NCBI RefSeq assembly: GCF_020532705.1
Contig: NZ_JAJAVD010000001.1
Coordinates: 1,426,001-1,490,000 of the forward strand
Reading direction: 5' to 3'
DNA from: Methylobacillus caricis
Lineage (GTDB): Bacteria > Pseudomonadota > Gammaproteobacteria > Burkholderiales > Methylophilaceae
DNA length: 64,000 nucleotides
Shown here piece by piece: positions 51,179 to 61,418 of this stretch. The stretch's first letter is position 1; every line of letters begins with the position of its first letter. The translations under genes and the position numbers were made by a program. The notes beneath the pieces are model-generated. The model saw nothing but the letters and a program-made list of their open reading frames with translations. It was not told the DNA's origin and ran no database searches.

Positions 51179-53446
51179 TCATGCAGCCTGGTATTTCTTG
51201 CGCAAGGCTTTGGCCACACTCACCATGTTCTGCAATGCCGCCCGGGTTTCTTCCCAGGCATGGGTTTTAAGGCCGCAATCCGGGTTGATCCACAGTTGTT
51301 CTATTGGCACCACCTCAATGGCACGCTGCATGAGCTTTGCCATTTCCTGCTCGGAAGGCACGCGCGGCGAATGGATATCATAAACACCAGGGCCTATCTC
51401 GTTCGGGTACTTGAACGCGCCAAAACCATCTAGGAGCTCCATATGGGAGCGCGAGGTTTCTATGGTGATCACATCGGCATCCATGGCAGCAATCGCCGGC
51501 AGTATGTCATTAAACTCCGAATAGCACATATGCGTATGAATTTGCGTACTGTCATCTGCCACACTTGCTGATAGCTTGAAGGCACGCACGGCCCAATCCA
51601 GATAGTGCCTCCACTCGGCACCCTGGAGCGGCAAACCTTCACGGAAGGCAGGCTCATCAATCTGGATCACGGCAATCCCGGCCCGCTGCAGATCGGCCAC
51701 TTCGTCGCGAATTGCCAGCGCCAGCTGCAATGCCGTGGTCTGGCGCGGCTGGTCGTCGCGTACAAATGACCATTGCAGCATGGTCACCGGGCCTGTCAGC
51801 ATGCCCTTGACCGGACGTGCAGTCAGCGATTGTGCATAACGCGCAGTCCCCACTGTCATGGCCTTCGGGCGGTAAATATTCCCATAAATCACTGGCGGCT
51901 TGACGCAGCGGGAACCGTAGCTCTGTACCCAGCCATTCTGGGTGAATGCATAACCGGCCAATTGCTCGCCAAAATATTCCACCATGTCATTGCGCTCTGT
52001 CTCGCCATGTACCAACACATCGATATCCAGCTCTTCCTGCGCGCGGATGGCATAGCTAATATGATTTTTCATGTCCGCGGCATATTGCTCCGCTGTAATC
52101 TCGCCCTTCTTGAACGCTGCCCGGCTGGCACGAATTTCAGCAGTTTGCGGAAATGAGCCGATGGTGGTGGTTGGCAGCAACGGCAGATTGAGGCGTGCAT
52201 GCTGGGCATTTCTGCGTTCGGAAAAGCGGCTGGCCCGTTCCTCGCTGATCTCATTCAGGGCCGCCAACCTTGCATTGACAGCCTCGGAACGCACGCGAGG
52301 CGAAACATGGCGGGCAGCAATGGCCGCGCGTGATACGGCCAGCGCTTCAGCCACAGCATCTTCACCTTCATTGATCGCCTTGACCAGCACACCCAGCTCT
52401 TCCAGCTTTTCATCGGAAAATGCCAGCCAGGACTTCACTTCTGCATCCAGCTTATCCTCATGAGCCAGGGTCACTGGCGTGTGCAAGAGGGAGCAACTGG
52501 GGGCTATCCACAAGCGATCACCAAGTTTTTGTGCGAGAGGCTTGAGAATCTGCAGGCTTTTATCCAGGTCATTACGCCAGATATTACGGCCATCTACCAC
52601 CCCGGCCGACAACACCCAATGACCAGGCAAGGCGTTGAGCCAGGGAGCAAGCTGTGCCGGGGCACGTATCAGGTCAATATGTATGCCATCGACCGGCAGA
52701 TTGGTAATGTAGCCCTGATAGCGCGCCACACTGCCAAAATATGTAGTCAGCAGCAACTTGGGCCTGGAAGTTCGAAACCAGGCATAAGCGCGCTCAAACG
52801 CATTCAGCCACTCATCACTCAAGTCCAGGGCAAATATGGGCTCATCGATCTGCACCCATTCAATCTTGCGGTAATACAGTTCCTTCAACAGATGGGCATA
52901 TTGCTCGGCCAGCGCATTCAGTAAATCCAGGCGATCAATACCCTTGGCCTTGCTCAGGTAGATAAAACTTACCGGTCCCAGGATAACCGGCTTGACTGCC
53001 TTGCTCAGCTTTTGTGCTTCATCCAGGCGTGAGAGGAAATCATGGGCATTGATGGAGAAATTGGTATCAGCATCCAGTTCAGGGACGATATAGTGATAAT
53101 TGGTATCGAACCACTTGGTCATTTCCATGGCAGGCTGGGAAGCATTGCCGCGCGCCAGGGCAAAGTAATCCTGCTCACTCAATACACTGCTGAACCCAAA
53201 GCGTGATGGGGTGGCGCCAAACAGGACGGCATGATCCAGCACATGATCATAAAACGTGAAGTCACTGGCAGTGATCAGCCCCAAACCAGACCTTTGCTGC
53301 TTTTTCCAATGTTGCTTGCGTAAGCCCTTCCCTGCCTCCTGCAGGCCAGACGCTGTCAGGGAACCATTCCAGAACGATTCCTGGGCAAATTTCAATACGC
53401 GTTTTTCGCCAATCCGTGGATAACCCAGGATATGTGCAATTGCCAT
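51179..53446 (-). CDS. metE: Cobalamin-independent methionine synthase MetE
   Basis: MetE methylates homocysteine from 5-methyl-tetrahydropteroyltri-glutamate using zinc and no B12. The 755 residues match the family. The N-terminal half starts AHILGYPRIGEKRVLKFA. The catalytic half has IQIDEPAFREGLP, the zinc ligands His and Cys in THMCYSEFNDI, and Cys in WINPDCGLKTH. It is divergent from metR with a MetR box between them. Because MetE needs zinc and replaces B12-dependent MetH, it fits with both the B12 riboswitch unit and the zinc locus. Confidence 0.98.
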   Translation of the reverse strand: MAIAHILGYPRIGEKRVLKFAQESFWNGSLTASGLQEAGKGLRKQHWKKQQRSGLGLITASDFTFYDHVLDHAVLFGATPSRFGFSSVLSEQDYFALARGNASQPAMEMTKWFDTNYHYIVPELDADTNFSINAHDFLSRLDEAQKLSKAVKPVILGPVSFIYLSKAKGIDRLDLLNALAEQYAHLLKELYYRKIEWVQIDEPIFALDLSDEWLNAFERAYAWFRTSRPKLLLTTYFGSVARYQGYITNLPVDGIHIDLIRAPAQLAPWLNALPGHWVLSAGVVDGRNIWRNDLDKSLQILKPLAQKLGDRLWIAPSCSLLHTPVTLAHEDKLDAEVKSWLAFSDEKLEELGVLVKAINEGEDAVAEALAVSRAAIAARHVSPRVRSEAVNARLAALNEISEERASRFSERRNAQHARLNLPLLPTTTIGSFPQTAEIRASRAAFKKGEITAEQYAADMKNHISYAIRAQEELDIDVLVHGETERNDMVEYFGEQLAGYAFTQNGWVQSYGSRCVKPPVIYGNIYRPKAMTVGTARYAQSLTARPVKGMLTGPVTMLQWSFVRDDQPRQTTALQLALAIRDEVADLQRAGIAVIQIDEPAFREGLPLQGAEWRHYLDWAVRAFKLSASVADDSTQIHTHMCYSEFNDILPAIAAMDADVITIETSRSHMELLDGFGAFKYPNEIGPGVYDIHSPRVPSEQEMAKLMQRAIEVVPIEQLWINPDCGLKTHAWEETRAALQNMVSVAKALRKKYQAA

Positions 53447-53529
53447 GATGGTGTTCCTGATCCAAATAATGGTGGAGCATTTTCATGGATGAAAGATTTT
53501 AAAAAAAGCGAAAGTTTTTTTGATAGACT

Positions 53530-53542
53530 TGAATCAAATTCA
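53530..53542. promoter_or_regulatory. MetR binding site in the metE-metR spacer
   Basis: TGAATCAAATTCA matches the known MetR consensus TGAA-N5-TTCA exactly. It lies between a -35 TTGATA (53520-53525) and a -10-like TACCAT (53543-53548) of metR, so binding would repress metR and could activate metE. A second dyad, TTTCATGGATGAAA (53481-53494), lies 40 bases nearer metE and may be an extra site. Confidence 0.75.
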
Positions 53543-53568
53543 TACCATATATTGCAGGCATACTCCTC

Positions 53569-54480
53569 ATGCTGGAAATCCGCCACCTGAAATCCCTGGT
53601 TGCCATTGCCGACACAGGCAAGCTGGCACATGCGGCCGAACGTGTATATCTCACCCAGTCCGCGCTTTCCCACCAGATACGGGTATTGGAAAACCATTAC
53701 GAAACTTCCCTGTTCCAGCGCACGGCTCACGGCATCCGCTTCACTCCTGCAGGCGACCGGCTACTGCAGTTGGCGCGCAAGGTACTGGAAGCACTGGATA
53801 AAGCGGAACGCGACCTGATCCGCCTGAAAAGCGACCAGTCTGGCGAGCTCCGGCTGGTGCTGGAATGCCACACCTGTTTTGACTGGCTCACTCCCGTGAT
53901 GGATGCTTTCCGCCGGGCATGGCCTGAAGTGGAGATTGACTTGGTCGCAGGTTTCCATAGCGACCCCTGGCACTTACTGCATGAAGGCAAAGCCGACCTG
54001 GTCATTGGAAGCCTGCCGGAAAAACAGCGCGACCTGGTGCATGTGCCATTGTTCAAGTTCGAGATCATGGCCGTACTTCCGCCAGAACATGTCTTGCGCA
54101 ACAAGCAGCGGTTGCTGGCAGAGGATTTTTCCGGTGAAACGCTCATCACTTACCCTGTGCCGGAAGACCGTATAGACGTAATCAGGCAGGTACTGAAACC
54201 CGAGAATATCCAGTTCACCCGTCGCACCAGCGAGCTCACCATTGCCATCATGCAATTGGTCGCAAGCCGCCGGGGCCTGGCAGCTCTGCCCAATTGGGGC
54301 ATACAAAGCTACATCGAGCATGATTACGTGATTGCCAAGCCCATAGGCAAGAAAGGCCTGTGGTCCGAGCTGCATGCCATCGGCATGCCGGACACCATGG
54401 CACGCCCTTACACGCGGGAGCTGGCAAGAATTATTCGGGAAACATGCGCCGAGAATCTGGCAGATATCAAGTTGCTATAG
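53569..54480 (+). CDS. metR: LysR-family regulator MetR
   Basis: MetR (303 residues) activates metE with homocysteine as coinducer. The N-terminal helix-turn-helix reads LAHAAERVYLTQSALSHQIRVLE, with FQRTAHGIRFTPAG after it. The effector domain follows (about 90-290). Divergent placement next to metE and the MetR box between them support the name over other LysR proteins. The start MLEIRHLKSLVAIAD is the standard one. Confidence 0.94.
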   Translation: MLEIRHLKSLVAIADTGKLAHAAERVYLTQSALSHQIRVLENHYETSLFQRTAHGIRFTPAGDRLLQLARKVLEALDKAERDLIRLKSDQSGELRLVLECHTCFDWLTPVMDAFRRAWPEVEIDLVAGFHSDPWHLLHEGKADLVIGSLPEKQRDLVHVPLFKFEIMAVLPPEHVLRNKQRLLAEDFSGETLITYPVPEDRIDVIRQVLKPENIQFTRRTSELTIAIMQLVASRRGLAALPNWGIQSYIEHDYVIAKPIGKKGLWSELHAIGMPDTMARPYTRELARIIRETCAENLADIKLL

Positions 54481-54503
54481 CCAGGTGTCCATTTCTGGGC
54501 TAT

Positions 54504-54534
54504 TGATCAAGGCTGAATCTCTTCAGCTTGATCA
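54504..54534. terminator. Hairpin between convergent metR and oxidoreductase genes
   Basis: TGATCAAGGCTGAA pairs with TTCAGCTTGATCA apart from one bulged base. There is no T run on either side, so it may be a weak bidirectional terminator or an RNA-stability hairpin. Confidence 0.4.
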
Positions 54535-54617
54535 CGGGCATCATATTGATATGGTCGCGCCACAGGCCCACTACTGTCAATTGCAGACTGCAGCCTGATT
54601 AAACGTGACGTGGCTAT

Positions 54618-55631
54618 TCAGCTTATATTGACTTTCCTGCCTTCAGCTGCGGATTTCATGGCTGCCACTATCGCCTGGCAATTGCCGCGTGCATCCTGCA
54701 GGCGGAGGAAAGGCTTCTTGCCATTCAAGACACAATCGCTGAAATGTTCAATTTCCAGAATGAAATGATTGGCGGCCGGCAGGCGCTCTTCCCAGAAACG
54801 GCCATCCTCTGTCCACCAGCTGATCACTGGCACATCACCTGCCTGCTGCCACACGGTATGGCACTTGAGGCCTCCCTTGCTGCCAGTGACCTGGTATTCA
54901 GATCGGCGTGAACATTCAAAGCTGATATCAAAATGACCATGCTTGCCGTCGCCAAAATCAAACACGCCGCTGGTGGCAATATCCGCACCGCTGTCGGTAT
55001 ATTTGGCAAGCGCCGTCACACTGAGCGGCTCGTTGTCAAAACAGCTGCGCAGGGAGTGAATGGCATAAGGGCCAATATCCCACATGGCGCCGCCGCCATG
55101 GTCCACATCTTTTTCCAGACGGTAAAGTCGCGCAGGCTTCATGATGAAGGAATAGCTGGCGCGTACGAACTTCACCTCTCCTATCACGCCTGAGCGTATG
55201 AGTTCTTGCGCGCGGACATACTGCGGGTGAAAGGTATACATAAACCCTTCCATCACTGTCACATTGTGCTCTTTGGCCGCTTCAGCAATGGCATCGACAT
55301 CCGCCACCGTCAATGCCAGTGGTTTTTCGATCAACACATGCTTGCCCTGGCGTATCGCCCTGAGTGCCCATTCTGCGTGCTCATGATTGGCCATCGGCAG
55401 GTAAATGGCCTCAACCCTGCTATCTGACAGCAGGGCATCCATCTCGTCATAACAGCTGACACCGGATATGCCGGGCGCATGCTTTTGCAAAGTAGCTGCC
55501 GCCGCACCGGGCCGGCGGCTGGCAATCGCCACCAGTTCAGCATTAGCAGCATCCACAATGGCGGGCAACAATCGCTCATTGACACGGGCAGCACCCAATA
55601 TGCCCCAGCGCAGTTTCTTTTCCTGACTCAT
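54618..55631 (-). CDS. Gfo/Idh/MocA-family oxidoreductase
   Basis: This NAD(P)-dependent dehydrogenase (337 residues) has the Rossmann motif WGILGAARVNERLLPAI at the N-terminus, LVAIASRRPGAAA, the cofactor-positioning EKPLALT and a C-terminal substrate domain with the WDIGPYAIHSLR block containing the catalytic His. The exact sugar or polyol substrate cannot be told from sequence. ATG 55631 gives the family N-terminus, with GGAGG about ten bases upstream; an upstream in-frame ATG at 55676 adds a His-rich, unlikely leader. It appears monocistronic. Confidence 0.9.
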   Translation of the reverse strand: MSQEKKLRWGILGAARVNERLLPAIVDAANAELVAIASRRPGAAAATLQKHAPGISGVSCYDEMDALLSDSRVEAIYLPMANHEHAEWALRAIRQGKHVLIEKPLALTVADVDAIAEAAKEHNVTVMEGFMYTFHPQYVRAQELIRSGVIGEVKFVRASYSFIMKPARLYRLEKDVDHGGGAMWDIGPYAIHSLRSCFDNEPLSVTALAKYTDSGADIATSGVFDFGDGKHGHFDISFECSRRSEYQVTGSKGGLKCHTVWQQAGDVPVISWWTEDGRFWEERLPAANHFILEIEHFSDCVLNGKKPFLRLQDARGNCQAIVAAMKSAAEGRKVNIS

Positions 55632-55693
55632 ATGCTTCTGCCTCCTATGTAAATTAAAATGATGATGCACATTCAACCGTGACTAATCTGCCT

Positions 55694-56953
55694 TCAAGGG
55701 TGCGTCCCTGGAAAGCCGGGGATGAGCTCGGTATCCGCATCATGCGGCAACAATGCCATGTCCACATGGTTCAACAGAGATGGTGATGCAAATCCATCTG
55801 CAGGCAAGCCATGTGCAAGCTGATAAAGACGAATGGCAGTTTGCGTTTTGGGACCTGGCAGGCCATCGGCATTGCCGGCATCAAACCCCAATCCTGTCAG
55901 CTGTTGCTGCAAGCGCTTGACTTGTTCTACGGTCACAGGCTCCTGCTCTGCCCCCTGCCCGCCCATCATGGGTTTTCCCCCCAGCAAACGACTGGCCAAA
56001 CCGGCCACCGCCAAGGCATAGTTGGTAGACCTGTTCCACTTCATTACCACATGGAAATTATCAAACACCATAAAGGCCGGCCCACGCCACCCCTGCGGCA
56101 ATACTATCGCAGCCTTATCACTGCCTGGCGGCATGATTTCAGCGTTCATGGTACGCACGCCGCGCTCCATCCACTCTGCTACTGTCAGTGAGTGGCCGGC
56201 TTGTGCATCCTGCCAGGCAAAACCTGGTGGCAACCGGACTTCAAGCGCCACAACTCCCCCGCGTTTCCAGCCTATGGATTGCAGGTAATTGCCTGCAGAA
56301 TGCATGGCATCAGGAACGGATTGCCAAATATTGATCTTGCCATCGCCGTCGCCATCAACCGCATATGCCAGGAAAGTGGAAGGCATGAACTGCATATGTC
56401 CAACCGCGCCAGCCCATGAACCCACCATATCACGTGGGGCAACATGACCGCCATCGAGAATACGCAAAGCATCCAGCAATTGACTACGGAAGAATTCGCG
56501 GCGACGCCCCTCATAGGCCAGGGTTGCCAGCGCCACAGGCGTTTCAAAATTGCCCAGAGTCTGGCCATAATTGGTTTCCAGGCCCCAGAAAGAAATAAGC
56601 ACCGCGGGTGGTACGCCGTATTGACTCTCCACCTCCTGCAACAGCTCACGGTTTTCTTCCAGCAGCAATTGACCACGATTGACCTGGCGTGATGTGATAC
56701 GGCGGTTTATGTAGGTAGCAAAGGTCTGTACAAACTCGGGCTGGGCCTGATCAAGTTCAACTACACGGTCTATGGGTTCTGCCGCCGAGAAAGCGGCATC
56801 AAGAGTGGCCTGGGAAATACCCCGGCTACGCGCGTACTGGCTAAAGCCAGCCAGCCACTGATGGAAACTCTCATCCTCCGCAACAGACAAAACCGGGGCA
56901 AGCATCAGGCAGGCCGCAAACAAACATGACCTGGTGAACCGGGTTAAATTCAA
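55694..56953 (-). CDS. mltB: Lytic murein transglycosylase, MltB family
   Basis: This enzyme cleaves peptidoglycan glycan strands with formation of 1,6-anhydro-MurNAc. It has 419 residues. The signal peptide is about 1-25 (CLFAACLMLAPVLSVAED), without a lipobox Cys, so this is a soluble periplasmic form. The catalytic Glu lies in SFWGLETNYG, and GAVGHMQFMPSTFLAYAVDGDGDG follows in order. A C-terminal PG_binding_1 domain (about 350-405) has LGFDAGNADGLPGPKTQTAIR. The next gene upstream on this strand is hrpA, but a 140-base gap separates them. Confidence 0.93.
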   Translation of the reverse strand: MNLTRFTRSCLFAACLMLAPVLSVAEDESFHQWLAGFSQYARSRGISQATLDAAFSAAEPIDRVVELDQAQPEFVQTFATYINRRITSRQVNRGQLLLEENRELLQEVESQYGVPPAVLISFWGLETNYGQTLGNFETPVALATLAYEGRRREFFRSQLLDALRILDGGHVAPRDMVGSWAGAVGHMQFMPSTFLAYAVDGDGDGKINIWQSVPDAMHSAGNYLQSIGWKRGGVVALEVRLPPGFAWQDAQAGHSLTVAEWMERGVRTMNAEIMPPGSDKAAIVLPQGWRGPAFMVFDNFHVVMKWNRSTNYALAVAGLASRLLGGKPMMGGQGAEQEPVTVEQVKRLQQQLTGLGFDAGNADGLPGPKTQTAIRLYQLAHGLPADGFASPSLLNHVDMALLPHDADTELIPGFPGTHP

Positions 56954-57096
56954 AACAGCCTCCTCTTAAATCTATTCAGGCTTGAACCTGGCTTTCAGGT
57001 TCCATGGCCCTCATGATGGCCTCAAGTCAGGGCAGTGCGGAAATTACAAGTGGATTTTCCATGCAGTGCCTGAGCTAAAGAAGCTTGCAAAAACCG

Positions 57097-60000
57097 CTAA
57101 GGGCTGCCCAAGTCTTGCCAGACCTTATCCAGCCGCTTGGCCGATACAGGGAAAGGTGTTTTCAGCTCCTGTGCAAACAGTGAGACCCGCAACTCCTCTA
57201 TCAGCCAGCGATAATCAGCCAACGCTGGCGGCACGTCATGGTTAGCCTTGCGCAGGACTGCAATACGGGCTTCCCAGCGCTCCCATATCTGCTGCACGGA
57301 CTGCGCACTGCGTGCGTCACGCTCAATACTACCGGGATATTTATCCAGGCGCAGGCGCAAGGCCTTGAGATAACGCGGCAAGTGTTGCAATGTTTCCCAG
57401 GGCGTCACGCTGAAAAAACGTTTGGGTAGCAGTTGGGCTAGCTGTAACTCCACTTCCTTCTTAACCCTGGACAGGCTCCCTGGCACTCCGTTCAACTTTT
57501 GTACCAATTGCGTATGTTCGGCAGCAATCGCCGTCGCCAGGCGCCCAGCCCCGTCCGCTACTGCAGGCAATCGGGTTCTGGCGCGGATTTTCAGCGCCAT
57601 GAAAGCCTGGTTGCTGCGCGGCAACTCATCATCTCCAATAAAGGCGCGGTCGGCAATTGCCACCAGCATATCTTCCCGAAGCTCATCCGGGTTCATGATG
57701 TTTCTCAATTGCAGGGCATACTGATTGAAACCGGGCAAGCCTTTCTCCAACTGCTTCATCTGCTCCTTCAATTCAAAGCGCATCAGCCGCCTTACGCCAG
57801 CCCGATGTGAAACCAGGGCGGCATGCTCGGTATCGAACAGCTTGACCGAGACGCTATCGTTATTGTCTTCCAGGGCTGGATAACCGGTAAGCTGCCTGCC
57901 CTCCCGGCTAAAACTCAGGGTTTGCGGAAGGTCGCCAAAATCCCACTGCTTGAGTCCGGCCTTTTCTATACCGGGCGAGCTGCTGCGGAAAGTCAGCTGG
58001 GCCGCCTGCCCCAGTTGCGCCTTGAGTGCATGCCAATCACGCCCCATGCCCAGCTCGCGGTTTTTCTCGTCCACAATGCGGAAGTTCATGTAGAGGTGCG
58101 CATCCAGCGCATCTGCAGCCCAGTCGCTGATATTGAGCTTAAGGCCCGTGCGTTGCTGAACATACGCTGCCAGCATGGGCAGCAATGCCCCTGACTTGTT
58201 GTTGGCCTGCTGGAGAAAACCGGTCACGAAATCCGGCACCGGCACACAAACCCGGCGCAAGGTCTTGGGCAAAGCCTTGATCAAGGCAGTGACCTTTTCT
58301 CGAACCATACCCGGCACCAACCATTCGGCCTGCTCCGGGTTCAACTGGTTAAGCAGGGCCAGCGGCACGGTAGCCGTCACGCCATCCAGGACATGGCCCG
58401 GTTCAAAGCGATACTTCAGCGGCAGCTTGACGCCATCCATTTCAAAACTCTCGGGAAATTGCACTTCCGTGATGCCAGCCGCACCATGGCGCATCAGGTG
58501 ATCACGAGTCAGGTAGAGCAGGCGGGGATTGTCTTTTTCAGCCGCTTCCCGCCACTTCTCGAAGCCCGCACCATTGATGATGCCTTGCGGCAGAATGGCA
58601 TCGTAGAATGCAAACAAAGCATGCTCATCCACCAGCACGTCCTGGCGCCTGGCTTTATGCTCCAGCTCCTCAATTTCGGCGATCAAGCGCCGATTGGCAC
58701 TGAAAAATTCCGCCTTGGTGTCAAACTCCATATTGGCCAACGCTTCCCGGATAAATATCTCGCGCGACTCCTGCGGATTTACCGGGCCGTAATGCACACG
58801 CCTGCGTGGAATGACTGTCAAGCCATAGAGGCTGACACGTTCCCAGGCCACGACCTGGGCAGGCTTCCTGTCCCAACGGGGATCGCTGTAATGGCTTTGT
58901 GTCAGCCCACGCGCCAGCGGCTCTATCCAGTCAGGCTCTATGCGTGCGACGCACCGGGCATAGAGCTTGGTGGTTTCCATCAGTTCTGCCGCCATCACCC
59001 ATTTGGGCCTGGCCTTCTTAAGGGTAGAGCCTGGTGCAATATGGAAGCGGATGCCGCGCGCGCCATGATAACTGTCAGATTCCCCATCCTTGAAACCGAT
59101 ATTGCCCAACAGGCCGGATAGCAGCGCACGGTGCACCTGCTCATAGCTGGCAGGCTCTTCATTCAATTTGAGCTCCAGGTCTTCGGCAATTTCCTTCAGT
59201 TGCATATGCAGCTCGCGCCATTCCTTGAGCCGTAGAAACGAGAGGAAACTGGCATGGCACTTATTGAGCAGGTCCTTATTGGATTTCTTTGCTTTGAGCG
59301 CTTCCTCATACCATTCCCATAACTTGAGGAAACTCATGAAGTCGGAATGCTCAGCGGCAAATTTGACATGGGCCTGATCAGCCGCCTCGCGCTTATCCAT
59401 GGGACGTTCACGCGGATCCTGGATGGCCAGGGCACTCGCAATAACCAGAATTTCGCGCGTACAGCCCTGCTTCTTCGCCTCCAGTATCATGCGGCTCACC
59501 CGCGGATCCAGCGGCAGCCTTGCCAACTGACGGCCTATCTCGGTGATGTTGCGTTCACCATCGACGGCCCCCAGCTCCTGCAGCAGCAGGTAGCCATCGG
59601 CAATGTATCGTGAACTTGGTGCCTCGATAAAAGGAAAATCCTGCACGTCGCCCAGTTTGAGTGCCGCCATGCGCAAGATGACTGCCGCAAGGGATGACCG
59701 CAGAATTTCGGGATCGGTAAACTCCGGGCGCCCATTGAAATCCAGCTCGTCATATAACCGAACGCAAATACCACTGGAAACCCGGCCGCAACGTCCTGCC
59801 CGCTGACGGGCCGCCGCCTGCGAGATTTTCTCTATCTGCAGCTGTTCGACCTTGGCACGTGCGCTGTAACGGTTGACGCGCGCAAGCCCGGTATCAATCA
59901 CATACTTGATGCCAGGCACGGTCAGCGAAGTCTCGGCAACATTGGTGGCCAACACAATACGCCGCCCGCCATTGGTACGGAATATCTTTTGCTGATCCTC

Positions 60001-61233
60001 TATCGACAGGCGGGCGAACAGTGGCAATACTTCCACATGCCGCATTCTGGGGGATTGGGCCTGATATTTGCGCAAGTGGTCGGCAGTGTCACGGATCTCC
60101 CGCTCGCCGGGCAGGAAGACCAGAATATCTCCATCCCCCTCGCGCAACAGGTCCTCTGCCACATCGAGTATGGCCTCTTCCATGGCCTCCTCGGCATCAT
60201 CCTCTTCAAGCCATCGTGATTCCTCACGCGGCTTGCGCCTGACGCCCATGACATCCTGTCCCAGCAACTCCACATCGCCATCGTCCAGCCATTTGCGTAT
60301 GGAAGGATCCATATTGCCGGCCCTGCGCCGGAACTCCTGCTCTTGCGGGGCAGTAGGAACCAAGTTTACCGGCTCGGGCAATACAGGCTTAGGCGCTGCC
60401 TTGGCAGCTAGCATTGTTCGCCTGGCGCCAAGCGGACGGTAGCGCACCTCTACCGGATAAGTACGCCCGGACACTTCAATCACCGGCGCCCCATCGAAAT
60501 GCCGTGAAAAACGGTCAGCATCAATGGTGGCAGAAGTCACTATCACCTTGAGATCAGGCCGCCTTGGCAGCAACTGCTTGAGATACCCGAGGAGGAAATC
60601 AATATTCAGGCTGCGCTCATGCGCCTCATCAATGATGATGGTGTCATAAGCATTGAGAAAGCGGTCCCCCTGTGTCTCGGCCAGCAGGATGCCATCCGTC
60701 ATCAACTTGATATAGCTGGTTTCCGAAAGCTTGTCATTGAACCTGACCTTGTAACCAACCACCTGCCCCAAAGGAGAGCCAAGCTCCTGGGCAATACGGG
60801 AAGCCACTGAACGTGCCGCAATACGCCGCGGCTGGGTATGCCCGATCAGCCCGTTTACCCCTCGACCCAGATCCAGGCATATCTTGGGCAGCTGTGTAGT
60901 CTTGCCGGAGCCAGTTTCACCACAGACAATCACCACCTGATGCTTGGCTATTGCCGATGCAATCTCCTCGCGACGGCCACTGACCGGTAAATCATCGGGA
61001 AAATCAGGTTTGGGCAGGTTCTCACGGCGTGCATGCAGCCTGCGCACAGAATCCTGTATCTTGCCGGCAATCTCCGCCAGGGATTTCTCCACGGGCTTGC
61101 CCTGCCCCAGCATGGCCGAAGCCTGCTGCAAACGACGCTTGAGAAAGAACCGATCAACCAGCAAGCATTCAGGAAGTTGCGCCTCCAACCGTGAAATCAT
61201 CTGGCGCGGGGAAATAGGATTAGATGTACTCAT
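57097..61233 (-). CDS. hrpA: DEAH-box ATP-dependent RNA helicase HrpA
   Basis: HrpA is a large DEAH-box RNA helicase (1378 residues; E. coli 1300). It rescues stalled or collided ribosomes and affects mRNA processing. Motifs include GETGSGKTTQLPKICLDLG, TQPRRIAARSVASR, DEAHERSLNIDF, SATIDADRFSRHF and QRAGRCGRV. The central HA2/OB region and a long DUF3418-type C-terminal part follow. A run of charged residues between about 275 and 360 may be an inserted loop, which would explain the greater length. It is a single gene, divergent from the PEP-CTERM gene. Confidence 0.96.
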   Translation of the reverse strand: MSTSNPISPRQMISRLEAQLPECLLVDRFFLKRRLQQASAMLGQGKPVEKSLAEIAGKIQDSVRRLHARRENLPKPDFPDDLPVSGRREEIASAIAKHQVVIVCGETGSGKTTQLPKICLDLGRGVNGLIGHTQPRRIAARSVASRIAQELGSPLGQVVGYKVRFNDKLSETSYIKLMTDGILLAETQGDRFLNAYDTIIIDEAHERSLNIDFLLGYLKQLLPRRPDLKVIVTSATIDADRFSRHFDGAPVIEVSGRTYPVEVRYRPLGARRTMLAAKAAPKPVLPEPVNLVPTAPQEQEFRRRAGNMDPSIRKWLDDGDVELLGQDVMGVRRKPREESRWLEEDDAEEAMEEAILDVAEDLLREGDGDILVFLPGEREIRDTADHLRKYQAQSPRMRHVEVLPLFARLSIEDQQKIFRTNGGRRIVLATNVAETSLTVPGIKYVIDTGLARVNRYSARAKVEQLQIEKISQAAARQRAGRCGRVSSGICVRLYDELDFNGRPEFTDPEILRSSLAAVILRMAALKLGDVQDFPFIEAPSSRYIADGYLLLQELGAVDGERNITEIGRQLARLPLDPRVSRMILEAKKQGCTREILVIASALAIQDPRERPMDKREAADQAHVKFAAEHSDFMSFLKLWEWYEEALKAKKSNKDLLNKCHASFLSFLRLKEWRELHMQLKEIAEDLELKLNEEPASYEQVHRALLSGLLGNIGFKDGESDSYHGARGIRFHIAPGSTLKKARPKWVMAAELMETTKLYARCVARIEPDWIEPLARGLTQSHYSDPRWDRKPAQVVAWERVSLYGLTVIPRRRVHYGPVNPQESREIFIREALANMEFDTKAEFFSANRRLIAEIEELEHKARRQDVLVDEHALFAFYDAILPQGIINGAGFEKWREAAEKDNPRLLYLTRDHLMRHGAAGITEVQFPESFEMDGVKLPLKYRFEPGHVLDGVTATVPLALLNQLNPEQAEWLVPGMVREKVTALIKALPKTLRRVCVPVPDFVTGFLQQANNKSGALLPMLAAYVQQRTGLKLNISDWAADALDAHLYMNFRIVDEKNRELGMGRDWHALKAQLGQAAQLTFRSSSPGIEKAGLKQWDFGDLPQTLSFSREGRQLTGYPALEDNNDSVSVKLFDTEHAALVSHRAGVRRLMRFELKEQMKQLEKGLPGFNQYALQLRNIMNPDELREDMLVAIADRAFIGDDELPRSNQAFMALKIRARTRLPAVADGAGRLATAIAAEHTQLVQKLNGVPGSLSRVKKEVELQLAQLLPKRFFSVTPWETLQHLPRYLKALRLRLDKYPGSIERDARSAQSVQQIWERWEARIAVLRKANHDVPPALADYRWLIEELRVSLFAQELKTPFPVSAKRLDKVWQDLGSP

Positions 61234-61418
61234 AGATTGGCGGGAATTTTAGCATGGCTGCCGATAATTCATTGTTCCAATACCAACTGCGAATATTCGT
61301 CAAAGACGTTTAGTTCTTTAAGACTAATGCTGCCTATCAATCTGATGGGATACAATCGCGAGTAATTAAAAATTAAAACCTACAACAATCAAAATAACTC
61401 ACCTAGGGGAGCATATCC

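Noticed and set aside
51067-51270. Plus-strand 67-codon frame after the thioredoxin-like gene
   Set aside because: Its 3' half overlaps the conserved metE C-terminus; the product is low-complexity and has no clear ribosome site, despite lying just after the thioredoxin-like gene.
58393-59121. Open frame of 242 codons antisense to hrpA
   Set aside because: Fully inside hrpA on the other strand, with no start signals; codon-bias shadow.
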